Assembly (NCBI GenBank): GCA_963517805.1
Contig: CAUQHD010000047.1
Span: 1-11,187 of the forward strand
Length of the DNA: 11,187 bases
Origin: JABCPE02 sp963517805
Lineage (GTDB): Bacteria; Bacteroidota; Bacteroidia; Flavobacteriales; Weeksellaceae
Direction of reading: 5' to 3'
In this document: positions 1 to 7,419 of the stretch, in pieces
How the letters are laid out: every line of letters starts with the position of its first letter
Position numbering within the stretch: the stretch's first letter is position 1
Notes under the pieces: generated by a model
Databases searched by the model: none
Told to the model about the DNA's origin: nothing
The model's input: the letters and a program-made list of their open reading frames with translations, nothing else
Program-made: the position numbers and the translations under genes

Positions 1-184
1 CTACTTCTGCATCTATTTTAGAAGTGATTTTAAGGGCATCAAAATCAGATTTTTTCGTGATAGCATCGTAGAAATTTTTGTTGCTGGAAACAGCAGGGAT
101 TTCCGATTTAGCAGCGATGCTTTTTTTAGCACCACAAGAGGCTAAAAACACCATAATGGCTGATAGGGCTATTAATTTCTTCAT
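1..184 (-). CDS. DUF4292-like lipoprotein, N-terminal 61 residues only
   Basis: The reverse strand opens with ATG at 184-182 and stays open to the window edge, giving 61 residues; the C-terminal part lies outside. The first 17 residues are a lipoprotein signal peptide: MKK, a hydrophobic stretch, then lipobox L-A-S-C with Cys17 as the likely lipidated residue, so the protein should be anchored in an envelope membrane. The mature part begins with a Ser/Ala/Lys-rich linker and a segment reading KNFYDAITKKSDFDALKITS. That style, together with the place after a sugar nucleotidyltransferase and dut, resembles the DUF4292 lipoproteins of Flavobacteriia, whose function is not established. It starts 32 bases after the stop of the nucleotidyltransferase and is probably in the same operon. 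The lipoprotein call is strong. The DUF4292 assignment rests on a short stretch and on remembered gene order. Confidence 0.72.
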   Translation of the reverse strand, partial: MKKLIALSAIMVFLASCGAKKSIAAKSEIPAVSSNKNFYDAITKKSDFDALKITSKIDAEV

Positions 185-216
185 TTTGTTAATCATTAAA
201 ATCACTTCTAAAAAAT

Positions 217-1230
217 TTATTCAGAGAAATCCAATACGGAAAAATCCCCCAAAGAAAGATTGATAGAAGTTCCGATATACTTTGCCGAGTTCCCAATCAT
301 GGAGTTGCTCAGGTTAGCAGACTGGATTTCTGTTCTTTCTTGGATTAGAGAGTTATCTATATTAGAATTTTTTACTATTGTGTTATTACCCAGAGAAACT
401 CTCGGCCCGATGATAGAATTTACGATTTTCACATTCTCTCCGATGAAACATGGAGGAATTATCAAACTGTTTTCTATCTGTGCAGAAGCTGGATACTCGG
501 AAAGATTTTCTTTTTCGTATTCTAGAATCTTACCATTGGTCTGTACGGTGATGGTTTTATTTCCGCAGTCCATCCAGTCATTTACCTTTCCTAAAGAGAA
601 CTTAGCTCCTTTCTTTCTAAGGTTTTCTAGGGCAGTTGTCAGCTGGTATTCACCTCCTTCTTTGATGTCATTACTCATGATATAGTCTATCTCGCCCATG
701 AGTTTTTCTGCGCTGTTGAAATAGTAAATTCCAATAATCGCCAAATCAGACACGAATTCTTTTGGTTTTTCTACAAAGTCTGTGATGAAACCATAGTCGT
801 CTAATTTTACAACACCGAAGGCACTCGGGTCATCTACTTTTTTTACCCAAATTACTCCATCAGAATTGGTATCTAGATGAAAATCAGCTCTAAATAATGT
901 ATCTGCAAAAGCGATGATTACAGGACCCTGCATACTTTCTCTTGCGCAGTTGATAGCATGAGCTGTTCCCAAAGCCTCTGTTTGGTGGTATATGCTTCCT
1001 TTTGCTCCTAATTTTTCTGCAACAGCTAATAAATCCTGCTCCACTTGACTTCCGAAATCACCAGTGATGAAGGCAACTTCCTCTATCTTCTGATTTACCA
1101 CCTTTGCGATGTCCTCTACCAATCTTTGCACAATAGGTTTTCCCGCAATAGGAATCAAAGGTTTTGGCACAGTCAAAGTGTGCGGTCTCAATCGGGAACC
1201 CTTCCCCGCCATAGGTATTATTATTTTCAT
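217..1230 (-). CDS. sugar-phosphate nucleotidyltransferase with left-handed beta-helix tail
   Basis: A 337-residue cytoplasmic enzyme of the NTP_transferase family, which transfers an NMP from an NTP to a sugar 1-phosphate to make an activated nucleotide sugar. The nucleotide-binding signature is clear at the N-terminus: G9-x-G11-S-R13-L-R15-P-x-T and then P22-K23-P24-L, so the ATG at 1230 is the right start. FADTLF matches the usual metal-binding GDTLF-type site with Ala in place of Gly. VEKP and the later MDCGNK segment fit the sugar-binding half of the fold. From about residue 245 the chain turns into irregular hexapeptide-like repeats (NSLI, NSII, NSNI, NSMI), as in a left-handed beta-helix tail. 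Sequence alone does not separate glucose-1-phosphate thymidylyl- from uridylyl- or mannose-1-phosphate guanylyltransferase. It lies 34 bases after dut with no promoter box between, so it is probably cotranscribed with dut and the flippase. Confidence 0.9.
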   Translation of the reverse strand: MKIIIPMAGKGSRLRPHTLTVPKPLIPIAGKPIVQRLVEDIAKVVNQKIEEVAFITGDFGSQVEQDLLAVAEKLGAKGSIYHQTEALGTAHAINCARESMQGPVIIAFADTLFRADFHLDTNSDGVIWVKKVDDPSAFGVVKLDDYGFITDFVEKPKEFVSDLAIIGIYYFNSAEKLMGEIDYIMSNDIKEGGEYQLTTALENLRKKGAKFSLGKVNDWMDCGNKTITVQTNGKILEYEKENLSEYPASAQIENSLIIPPCFIGENVKIVNSIIGPRVSLGNNTIVKNSNIDNSLIQERTEIQSANLSNSMIGNSAKYIGTSINLSLGDFSVLDFSE

Positions 1231-1264
1231 AATAGTTGTATTTATAATTTAGGTTTTACAATTG

Positions 1265-1699
1265 TTATTTCGTTCCAGAACTTCCGAAACCTCCTGCGCC
1301 TCTTTCTGTTTCGTCAAGGGTTTCTACTTCTTCCCATTGGATAGTTTCGTGTTTTGCGATGACCAGCTGGGCAATTCGCTCTCCATCATTGATGACAAAT
1401 TCATCTTTGGACAGGTTTGCGAGAATCACACCGACTTCTCCGCGGTAGTCTGCATCTATCGTTCCAGGGCTGTTCAGACAAGTAATTCCGTGCTTGGCAG
1501 CCAGTCCGCTGCGAGGTCTTACTTGGGCTTCGTATCCAGCTGGCAGAGCTATGAAAATACCTGTCGGAATAATCGTTCGCTCTAAAGAACCTAAACGAAA
1601 AGACTCTGTGATATTCGCATACAAATCCATTCCAGCCGAAAGCTCGGTCTGATACTTTGGAAGTGGGTGTTTGGATTTATTTATAATTTTAATTTTCAT
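1265..1699 (-). CDS. dut: deoxyuridine 5'-triphosphate nucleotidohydrolase (dUTPase)
   Basis: Trimeric-type dUTPase of 144 residues, the usual bacterial length. It hydrolyses dUTP to dUMP and pyrophosphate, keeping uracil out of DNA and supplying dUMP for thymidylate synthesis. All five family motifs are present in order: motif 1 AGMDLYA (22-28); motif 2 RPRSGLA (61-67); motif 3 GTIDADYRGE (79-88), with the catalytic Asp at D82 and the uracil-discriminating Tyr at Y85; motif 4 GERIAQLV (106-113); and the flexible C-terminal motif 5 RGAGGFGSSG (133-142), which closes over the active site. No key residue is missing. The start ATG (1699-1697) overlaps the TGA stop of the upstream flippase as ATGA, so translation of the two is probably coupled. 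Confidence 0.97.
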   Translation of the reverse strand: MKIKIINKSKHPLPKYQTELSAGMDLYANITESFRLGSLERTIIPTGIFIALPAGYEAQVRPRSGLAAKHGITCLNSPGTIDADYRGEVGVILANLSKDEFVINDGERIAQLVIAKHETIQWEEVETLDETERGAGGFGSSGTK

Positions 1700-3147
1700 T
1701 TTTTCAAAAATTTTTTCAAGAGAGTTCTTTCCTTAAAAACGACAAATATCAGAAAAATTACAAAAATAATGTTACTGATGATGTAATTTTCTCTAAAATA
1801 TTTAAAAGAAATCATCCCTAATCCTATGGAAAGAAGCAGGTAGACTGCTATTTTTCCCGTATTATAAGGAATCGGATATTTTATTTGCCCCCAAATATAG
1901 GAAATTATCATCATAGACATGAAAGTCAGCAGCGCTGCCACTGCACTTGCCCAGTATCCATATTCAGGCACGAAGAAATAATTGATAGACACCGTAATCG
2001 CTGCTCCGATGAGGGAAATATACAACCCTACGATGGTCTGGTCAGAGAGTTTGTACCAAATGGACAAATTAAGATATATCCCCAAAAATACAGCTCCCAG
2101 CATAAGGCACGGAATCAGTTCTATGCCTTCGTAGTAGAGAGGATTGCTGATGTATATTTTGGAAATCCAAGAAATATTAGTGATAAGTCCTAGGAAAATC
2201 ACACAGCTGCATATCACGAAGATGTCCATCAGCAGGGTGTAAGTTTTCTTCGCGTTTTCGTTTTTAAAACTTGAAAAGAAATATGGCTCTATCCCTAATT
2301 GGTAGGCCTGTCTAAAAACGGTGATGAATGTCGCTATCTTGTAAACGGCTCCGTATACGCCTATCTGGTGTTTGCTTTCTTCTTCAGGGAGGAGGTATTT
2401 TAGGAATTGTCTGTCCATCGTCTGGTTGATGATGCCCGCCAGCCCTGCCACCATCACTGGCCAAGAGTAGTTCATGATTCTTTTCCATAAAGAAAAGTCA
2501 AAACTCCTAAAACTGAAATTCACAAACTCCTTGGAAACGATGAGCAGCGAAACGATACTCTGAACCAAATTTGCGACAAAGACATATCCCACGCCGAATT
2601 CAGCATCGTATTTCAGTCCGAGGAATCCATTGGGTAAATTGGGAAGAATATTGATGAAAAATACCACTAACCCAAAATAAATCACGCTTCCTGCTACCTT
2701 GGATACTACATACCGCAGCGGTTTTCCTTCTAAACGAAGAACAGCCGAAGGAATTGTAGAAAAGGCATCAATGGAAAGAATGAATAAAAATAAAATCAAG
2801 AAATGCACTTGGTCTGGCGTATGGAAATACTCCGTAACCTCGCGCCGAAACACCCAGCCCAAGACCAAATAAATAAAAGACATTGCCAAGATGCTCATAG
2901 AACAAGTGGAAACCAGCGTTTCTTTGCTGATATCTTTCTCTTGAGCAAAACGAAAAAACGAGGTCTCCATGCCATGCGTCAGAAAAACAGTAACTACTCC
3001 TGCGATGGAGTACCAATCTACGAAGGGTGCAGACTCCGCTGGTGAAAATGCCCTTGTGATAATAGGTGCGATGAGGAAAGGAAATATCCTCACTAATACC
3101 GAACTGATGCCATAGAGCGCCGTTTGTCCCAATAGTTTTTTAATCAA
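1696..3147 (-). CDS. oligosaccharide/polysaccharide flippase (MOP superfamily, Wzx-like)
   Basis: A 483-residue integral membrane protein with about 12-14 hydrophobic helices spread along its whole length and a Lys-rich C-terminus (ends FLKK). The N-terminal pattern LLGQTALYGISSVL followed by an F-x-x-x-P-x-x-T segment is typical of polysaccharide-biosynthesis flippases that move undecaprenyl-linked glycans across the inner membrane. The specific glycan cannot be told. The start is TTG (3147-3145): the frame is closed by a TAA 30 bases upstream and has no ATG in between, and starting lower would remove the conserved N-terminal helix. It leads a probable operon with dut (4-base overlap), the nucleotidyltransferase and the DUF4292-like lipoprotein. 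A nucleotidyltransferase in the same operon fits a role in surface glycan assembly (inference). A Bacteroidota -7 box lies just upstream at 3171-3164. Confidence 0.88.
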   Translation of the reverse strand: MIKKLLGQTALYGISSVLVRIFPFLIAPIITRAFSPAESAPFVDWYSIAGVVTVFLTHGMETSFFRFAQEKDISKETLVSTCSMSILAMSFIYLVLGWVFRREVTEYFHTPDQVHFLILFLFILSIDAFSTIPSAVLRLEGKPLRYVVSKVAGSVIYFGLVVFFINILPNLPNGFLGLKYDAEFGVGYVFVANLVQSIVSLLIVSKEFVNFSFRSFDFSLWKRIMNYSWPVMVAGLAGIINQTMDRQFLKYLLPEEESKHQIGVYGAVYKIATFITVFRQAYQLGIEPYFFSSFKNENAKKTYTLLMDIFVICSCVIFLGLITNISWISKIYISNPLYYEGIELIPCLMLGAVFLGIYLNLSIWYKLSDQTIVGLYISLIGAAITVSINYFFVPEYGYWASAVAALLTFMSMMIISYIWGQIKYPIPYNTGKIAVYLLLSIGLGMISFKYFRENYIISNIIFVIFLIFVVFKERTLLKKFLKK

Positions 3148-3163
3148 AACTTTAATTTTTATG

Positions 3164-3171
3164 CAAAAGTA
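3164..3171 (-). promoter_or_regulatory. -7 promoter box TACTTTTG for the flippase-dut operon
   Basis: Read on the minus strand, 3171 to 3164 is TACTTTTG, an exact match to the Bacteroidota -7 consensus TAnnTTTG. It lies 16 bases before the TTG start of the flippase, implying a leader of only about ten bases. No clear TTG -33 element is visible 17-23 bases upstream; that position falls on the opposite promoter box. Function is inferred from consensus and position. Confidence 0.6.
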
Positions 3172-3193
3172 AGATTATTTTATCTGAAAATTG

Positions 3194-3201
3194 TACTTTT
3201 G
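3194..3201 (+). promoter_or_regulatory. -7 promoter box TACTTTTG for the GH3-bshA-msrA operon
   Basis: Exact TAnnTTTG match, ending 6 bases before the ATG of the GH3 gene at 3208. It is the mirror image of the box at 3164-3171. Because transcription should start only a few bases after the final G, the mRNA would be leaderless or nearly so. No matching -33 TTG is seen at the usual spacing, so the call rests on the -7 box and its position. Confidence 0.58.
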
Positions 3202-3207
3202 TTCGCT

Positions 3208-4902
3208 ATGAAAAATAATATTTCTTGTATTTTAGTTTTTATTTTTGGGTGTGTAGGATATTTACAGGCACAGTTTTCTCCCAAAAATATCACCAAAGAT
3301 TTGGATAAAAAAGCGGTGAAATATGCAGACAGCTTGTATGCTAAACTCAGCATGGATGAGCGCATCGGACAGCTCTACATCGTGGCGCTTTATACCAATA
3401 AAGACCAAAACCATATCTCAGGAGTGAGAAAACTGGTGGAGCAGGAGAGGATAGGAGGCATCATTCTAATGCAGGATGATGCCGAGCAGGAAATAGCGCT
3501 GGTAAATGAATTTCAGAAAAAATCCAGAGTGCCAATGCTTTTTGGTATGGATGCCGAGTGGGGGCTTTATCAGAGAATAAAAACAGCGCACAAATTCCCT
3601 TGGGCGATGACTCTTGGAGCTATTCAGGATAATAATTTGGTTTATGAAATGGCGTCTAAAATAGCAGAAGATGCAAAGAAAATGGGAATTTATTGGAACT
3701 TCGCTCCTGTGGTGGATGTGAATACTAATCCCAAAAACCCGATTATAGGCAATCGTTCGTTTGGTTCGGATGTTCAGAATGTAATCGCGAAATCGCTGGC
3801 GTATGCACAAGGTTTGCAGGATAACGGCGTGCTGGCAGCGATTAAACATTTCCCAGGGCATGGGGATACAGATGTAGATTCGCATTTGGATTTGCCAGTG
3901 GTAAAACATAGTTTGGAAAGGTTGAATAAAATAGAATTGGCGCCCTTCAAAGCCTTGATGGACAAGAAAATAGGCGGGGTGATGATAGCGCATCTCTATG
4001 TCCCACAGCTGGAAAAAGGGAAAAATATCCCTGCTTCTATTTCTTATGATATTGTAACGAATTTGCTGAAAAATAAATTCCGATACGAAGGGCTGGTCAT
4101 TACCGATGCCCTGAATATGAATGCTGTTGCTAAAAAATATCCTGCTGGGGAATTGGATTTGAGGGCATTCAAGGCGGGGAATGATGTTTTGCTTTTCAGC
4201 CAAGATGTGCCGACAGGGAAAAAGTTGATAAAAGAAGCGCTCCAAAAAGGAGAAATCAGCGAAAAAAGGCTGGAAGAAAGCGTGAAAAAGATTTTGAAAA
4301 CCAAATATCTTTTGGGGCTTCAGAATCTGCGACCGCTTAGTTCAGAAGGAATTAATAGCGCTCTGAATAACGATTCTCACACGAAAATTTCAGAGAAGTT
4401 GTACGCCAATGCTTTGACTTTATTAAAGGATGAAAAACAGCTTTTCCCGCTTAGAGAAAAGGAGGTTTATTATCTTCCGTTAGAAGAGGCTTCGCACGAG
4501 GCGTTTTTACAAGAATTGTCCAAAGAAATTAAGGTTAAAAAAATATCTTTCAAAGAAATCCAGTCTATCCCTGAAAATGCAGTGGTAATCATCGGGCTTC
4601 ATAAGGATAATTCTACCGCTTATAAGCCTTACAAGGTGTCATGGGAGAGCAAAAGGCTCATTAACCAAGTGAAATCAAGAAATAAAGTGATTCTCAATGT
4701 GTTCGGAAGTCCGTATGCTCTTCAGGATGTGGATATTAGCGGAATTTCATCGGTTTTGGTTTCTTATGAAAACAATCCTCTTTCTATGAAAGCTACAGCA
4801 GAGGCTTATTTAGGAAAACAAAAGATAAACGGAAGGCTGCCAGTGGTAGTGAATGAACAAATAAAATACGGCATGGGAATAGATGTCGCAAAACAAAAAT
4901 AA
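3208..4902 (+). CDS. exported glycoside hydrolase family 3, NagZ-like beta-N-acetylhexosaminidase
   Basis: A 564-residue GH3 enzyme. Residues 1-21 form a type I signal peptide (MKN, hydrophobic core, cleavage at LQA|Q22), so it acts outside the cytoplasm, probably in the periplasm. The N-terminal TIM barrel has the NagZ-type signature KHFPGHGDTDVDSH (213-226), whose His-Asp pair supplies the general acid/base in this subgroup, and the nucleophile Asp300 in ITDALNM. The probable reaction is removal of terminal beta-N-acetylglucosamine, for instance from peptidoglycan fragments. A C-terminal part (from about residue 390, with the GH3-like ALTLLKDE) resembles a short alpha/beta sandwich domain. 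Bacteroidota also have longer GH3-beta-lactamase fusions; this one lacks the second part. The start is ATG 3208: an in-frame TTG at 3199 lies inside the promoter box. It is followed by bshA after 9 bases. Confidence 0.9.
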   Translation: MKNNISCILVFIFGCVGYLQAQFSPKNITKDLDKKAVKYADSLYAKLSMDERIGQLYIVALYTNKDQNHISGVRKLVEQERIGGIILMQDDAEQEIALVNEFQKKSRVPMLFGMDAEWGLYQRIKTAHKFPWAMTLGAIQDNNLVYEMASKIAEDAKKMGIYWNFAPVVDVNTNPKNPIIGNRSFGSDVQNVIAKSLAYAQGLQDNGVLAAIKHFPGHGDTDVDSHLDLPVVKHSLERLNKIELAPFKALMDKKIGGVMIAHLYVPQLEKGKNIPASISYDIVTNLLKNKFRYEGLVITDALNMNAVAKKYPAGELDLRAFKAGNDVLLFSQDVPTGKKLIKEALQKGEISEKRLEESVKKILKTKYLLGLQNLRPLSSEGINSALNNDSHTKISEKLYANALTLLKDEKQLFPLREKEVYYLPLEEASHEAFLQELSKEIKVKKISFKEIQSIPENAVVIIGLHKDNSTAYKPYKVSWESKRLINQVKSRNKVILNVFGSPYALQDVDISGISSVLVSYENNPLSMKATAEAYLGKQKINGRLPVVVNEQIKYGMGIDVAKQK

Positions 4903-4911
4903 ATAGAGAAA

Positions 4912-6054
4912 ATGTTAAAAATAGGAATATTATGTTACCCTACTTATGGGGGAAGTGGAATAGTGGCGACAGAACTCGGAATGAACCTTGCCCGAAAAGG
5001 CTATGAAGTGCATTTCATCAGTTCAGAGCTTCCTGCAAGGCTGGATATGACCAGACCTAATATCTTTTTTCATAAAGTGAATGTGCAGGCGTATCCCTTA
5101 TTTAGGCATCAGCCGTATGATATCGCGCTGTCTTCTATGATATATCAGGTGGTGTGTATGTATCAGCTGGATGTTCTCCACGCTCATTATGCCATTCCGT
5201 ATGCCTATGCAGCTTTTACAGCGAAACAGATGCTGAAAGAAAAAGACAAGGATTTACCGCTGGTGACTACGCTTCACGGAACGGATATTACTTTGGTGGG
5301 GCAGCACCCGAGCTATAAACATGCGGTGGAGTTTTCTATCAATCAGTCTGATGCGCTGACTTCGGTTTCGGAAAGTTTGAAACAGGATACATTGGCTTTT
5401 TTTGATATTAAAAAAGAAATCCATGTGATTCCGAACTTCATCGAAGAAAGACACTTTGAGCAGTGTTCGGTTTGTTTTAGAAATCAGTTTGCGGAGGAAA
5501 ACGAGAAGATTTTGGTGCATATTTCTAACCTTAGACCTGTTAAAAGAATTCAGGATGTTTTGGGGATTTTTGAAAAGGTAAATCAAAAAATTCCGAGCAA
5601 ACTAATCATAGTAGGCGAAGGCCCTGAGATGGAAAAAGTAAATGCTTTCTTATCAGAAAAACCAGATTTTATTGACAAAATAAAAATCATGGGAAAAGTG
5701 AATGACCTTCGCCCAGTGCTTACCTATGCAGATGTGTTCCTTCTCCCTTCGGAAAAGGAGAGTTTTGGTCTAGCAGCGTTAGAGGCTATGGCAGCAGGAA
5801 CACCTGTGGTCAGCAGTAATACAGGAGGAATTCCAGAGGTTAATATTCAGGGAAAGACAGGATTTTTGGCCAATGTGGGCGATGTGGATAAAATGGCCGA
5901 ATATACACTTCAGATTTTGTCTGATGAAGTTCTTTTAAAGGAAATGAAAACAAATACCACAGAAGTAGCAAAGACTTTTGATTATAAGAAAATCATTCCG
6001 ATGTATGAGAATTTATATCAAGAAACGATAAAAGAATTTAAGAGCGAGAAATAA
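4912..6054 (+). CDS. bshA: N-acetyl-alpha-D-glucosaminyl L-malate synthase
   Basis: A 380-residue GT-B glycosyltransferase of family GT4 that joins GlcNAc from UDP-GlcNAc to L-malate, the first step of bacillithiol synthesis in the cytoplasm. The N-terminal CYPTYGGSGIVATELG (8-23) is the BshA-type acceptor and glycine-rich loop. LHGTD and the later HISNLRPVKR and IVGEGPE segments belong to the GT4 core. The donor-site E-x7-E motif is E283 to E291, followed by AMAAGTPVV. This loop distinguishes it well from ordinary GT4 polysaccharide enzymes, and length agrees with BshA. It sits between the GH3 gene (9-base gap) and msrA (1-base gap), so all three are probably on one transcript. The later-pathway genes bshB and bshC are not in this window, so pathway completeness is not shown. 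Confidence 0.92.
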   Translation: MLKIGILCYPTYGGSGIVATELGMNLARKGYEVHFISSELPARLDMTRPNIFFHKVNVQAYPLFRHQPYDIALSSMIYQVVCMYQLDVLHAHYAIPYAYAAFTAKQMLKEKDKDLPLVTTLHGTDITLVGQHPSYKHAVEFSINQSDALTSVSESLKQDTLAFFDIKKEIHVIPNFIEERHFEQCSVCFRNQFAEENEKILVHISNLRPVKRIQDVLGIFEKVNQKIPSKLIIVGEGPEMEKVNAFLSEKPDFIDKIKIMGKVNDLRPVLTYADVFLLPSEKESFGLAALEAMAAGTPVVSSNTGGIPEVNIQGKTGFLANVGDVDKMAEYTLQILSDEVLLKEMKTNTTEVAKTFDYKKIIPMYENLYQETIKEFKSEK

Positions 6055-6055
6055 A

Positions 6056-6565
6056 ATGGATAAAGAAATTTATTTTGCTGGAGGGTGTTTCTGGGGAACG
6101 GAGCATTTTTTCAAACAAATCAACGGAGTAACGGCTACGCAGGTAGGCTATGCCAATGGAAATATAGAAAATCCCACTTATGAACAGGTATATACCGACA
6201 GCACGGGCTTTGTAGAGGTGGTAAAGGTGGCTTATGACCCAAAGGTGGTAAGTCTGGAAATGCTTTTGGATTTGTTTTTCAAAACAATAGACCCTACAAG
6301 CCTTAATCAGCAGGGAGAAGACATCGGAACCCGCTACAGAACGGGAATTTATTGGGTAAATTCAGAAGATGAAAAAGCAGTGACAAAGGCACTTTCGAAA
6401 CTTCAAAAAAATTATGAAAAACCCATAGTGGTAGAAAATGAGCCTTTGAAAAATTTTTACAACGGAGAAGAATATCATCAGGATTATTTGGATAAAAACC
6501 CAAGTGGATACTGCCACATCAACCCAGAATTATTCGAACTCGCGAAAAAAGCTAATCTGAAATAA
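6056..6565 (+). CDS. msrA: peptide-methionine (S)-S-oxide reductase MsrA
   Basis: A 169-residue single-domain MsrA, which reduces the S-epimer of methionine sulfoxide in proteins. The active site GGCFWGTE (9-16) carries the catalytic Cys11. EEYHQDYL and the C-terminal GYCH segment with Cys153 complete the family pattern; Cys153 is a likely resolving cysteine. There is no signal peptide, so the enzyme should be cytoplasmic, and no MsrB domain is fused. The ATG follows the bshA stop by one base, so translation is likely coupled, which places a thiol-dependent repair enzyme with the synthesis of a low-molecular-weight thiol. Whether bacillithiol serves as its reductant is inference; thioredoxin is the usual partner. 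Confidence 0.97.
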   Translation: MDKEIYFAGGCFWGTEHFFKQINGVTATQVGYANGNIENPTYEQVYTDSTGFVEVVKVAYDPKVVSLEMLLDLFFKTIDPTSLNQQGEDIGTRYRTGIYWVNSEDEKAVTKALSKLQKNYEKPIVVENEPLKNFYNGEEYHQDYLDKNPSGYCHINPELFELAKKANLK

Positions 6566-6594
6566 AAAAAGCGGAAATTATTCCGCTTTTTTTT
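6566..6594. terminator. two-way intrinsic terminator between msrA and the TerC gene
   Basis: GCGGAA (6571-6576) pairs with TTCCGC (6581-6586) around a 4-base loop ATTA. An A run on the left and an unbroken run of eight T on the right (6587-6594) extend the stem and serve as U-tract for each strand. The stop codon of the TerC-family gene (6580-6578) is in the loop, so the hairpin also encodes that protein's last residues. Confidence 0.9.
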
Positions 6595-7360
6595 GTTTTT
6601 CTTGTTTTGAACGAAGTCTGATGTTTAAAAACTCTACTGTTAAACTGAATGCCAAGCAAGAATAAATAATATTTTTGCTAATGTGCTGGTGGATACCTTC
6701 CGCAACGAGTAATACACCGATTACAACCAAGAAAGAAAGCGCCAGCATCTGCAAACTCGGATGAGCGTTTATAATGCTGCTCACCTTTCCAGCGAAGAGC
6801 ATCATTATCGTCATAGAAATAATAACAGCCGCAATCATAATCGCTACATTATCAACAAGTCCCACTGCTGTAAGGATAGAGTCCAGCGAGAACACCATAT
6901 CCACTAAAATAATCTGCACGATGACCATTGTAATCGCCGCAGAGGCTTTGGATGTATTAGATTCTTCGTGTTCATCACCCTGCATTTTGTGGTGGATTTC
7001 CATCGTACTTTTCACAATAAGGAAAAGCCCTCCACAGAGTAGAATGATGTCTTTCCAGCTTAAAGCCAATGCATTGCCTTGGTTTTGTGGGTCATTGAAC
7101 CAATCCAATGTAAGAACAGGGTCGCTCAATCCGATTAACCAGCTGATGGTCAATAATAATCCGACACGGAAAATCATCGCAAAGAACAGCCCGATATTTC
7201 TGGCTCTATTTTGCTGCTGAGCAGGAAGTTTATTGGACAAAATGGAAACGAAAATAATGTTATCCACTCCCAAAACCACCTCCAAGAAGGTCAATGTTAA
7301 TAAACTTATCCAAATCTGCGGATCCGCGAAATCTGGCATTGATAATGATAATAGTTCCAT
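6578..7360 (-). CDS. TerC-family integral membrane protein (probable metal-ion exporter)
   Basis: A 260-residue inner-membrane protein with about seven hydrophobic helices. The two family signatures are clear: FLEVVLGVDNIIF near the N-terminus (about residues 25-37) and DMVFSLDSILTA in the middle, each with an acidic residue inside the membrane that is thought to bind a metal ion. A His/Glu-rich loop (HHKMQGDEHEE) lies between the two halves, and the C-terminus is Lys/Glu-rich. Family members such as Alx and YkoY are linked to manganese export and metalation of secreted proteins; others are linked to tellurite resistance. No ter genes are nearby, so a metal-export role is the better guess. 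ATG at 7360 gives the full N-terminus, although M8 is a possible internal start. It has its own -7 box and ends inside the shared terminator. Confidence 0.9.
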   Translation of the reverse strand: MELLSLSMPDFADPQIWISLLTLTFLEVVLGVDNIIFVSILSNKLPAQQQNRARNIGLFFAMIFRVGLLLTISWLIGLSDPVLTLDWFNDPQNQGNALALSWKDIILLCGGLFLIVKSTMEIHHKMQGDEHEESNTSKASAAITMVIVQIILVDMVFSLDSILTAVGLVDNVAIMIAAVIISMTIMMLFAGKVSSIINAHPSLQMLALSFLVVIGVLLVAEGIHQHISKNIIYSCLAFSLTVEFLNIRLRSKQEKQKKAE

Positions 7361-7385
7361 AGATAAAAGTTAAATTTCTCAGCTG

Positions 7386-7393
7386 CAAATATA
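7386..7393 (-). promoter_or_regulatory. -7 promoter box TATATTTG for the TerC-family gene
   Basis: Minus-strand 7393 to 7386 reads TATATTTG, an exact TAnnTTTG match 25 bases before the ATG at 7360 and just past the stop of the upstream DUF4476 gene. No -33 TTG stands at the usual distance. It suggests the TerC gene can be transcribed independently of its upstream neighbour. Confidence 0.55.
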
Positions 7394-7419
7394 GAAAAAT
7401 GTTTAATCTATAATGATTA

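Noticed and set aside
260..685. 141-codon open frame on the plus strand
   Set aside because: It is antisense to the well-supported nucleotidyltransferase, has no family resemblance and no promoter box or operon context.
3208..3273. GH3 enzyme as a lipoprotein through Cys15
   Set aside because: The residues before it (F-I-F-G-C) do not fit the lipobox well, and a good signal peptidase I site follows at A21|Q22.
3466..4245. 259-codon open frame on the minus strand
   Set aside because: It lies fully opposite the GH3 catalytic domain; its His/Arg/Ile-heavy composition is typical of a reverse-strand shadow.
6774..7220. 148-codon hydrophobic frame on the plus strand
   Set aside because: Antisense to the TerC gene; its Ile/Thr/Ser-rich makeup mirrors the membrane helices on the other strand.
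7361..7419. Manganese-sensing yybP-ykoY riboswitch before the TerC gene
   Set aside because: Such riboswitches sit upstream of some TerC genes, but the leader after the likely transcript start is only about 20 bases, too short for that structure.
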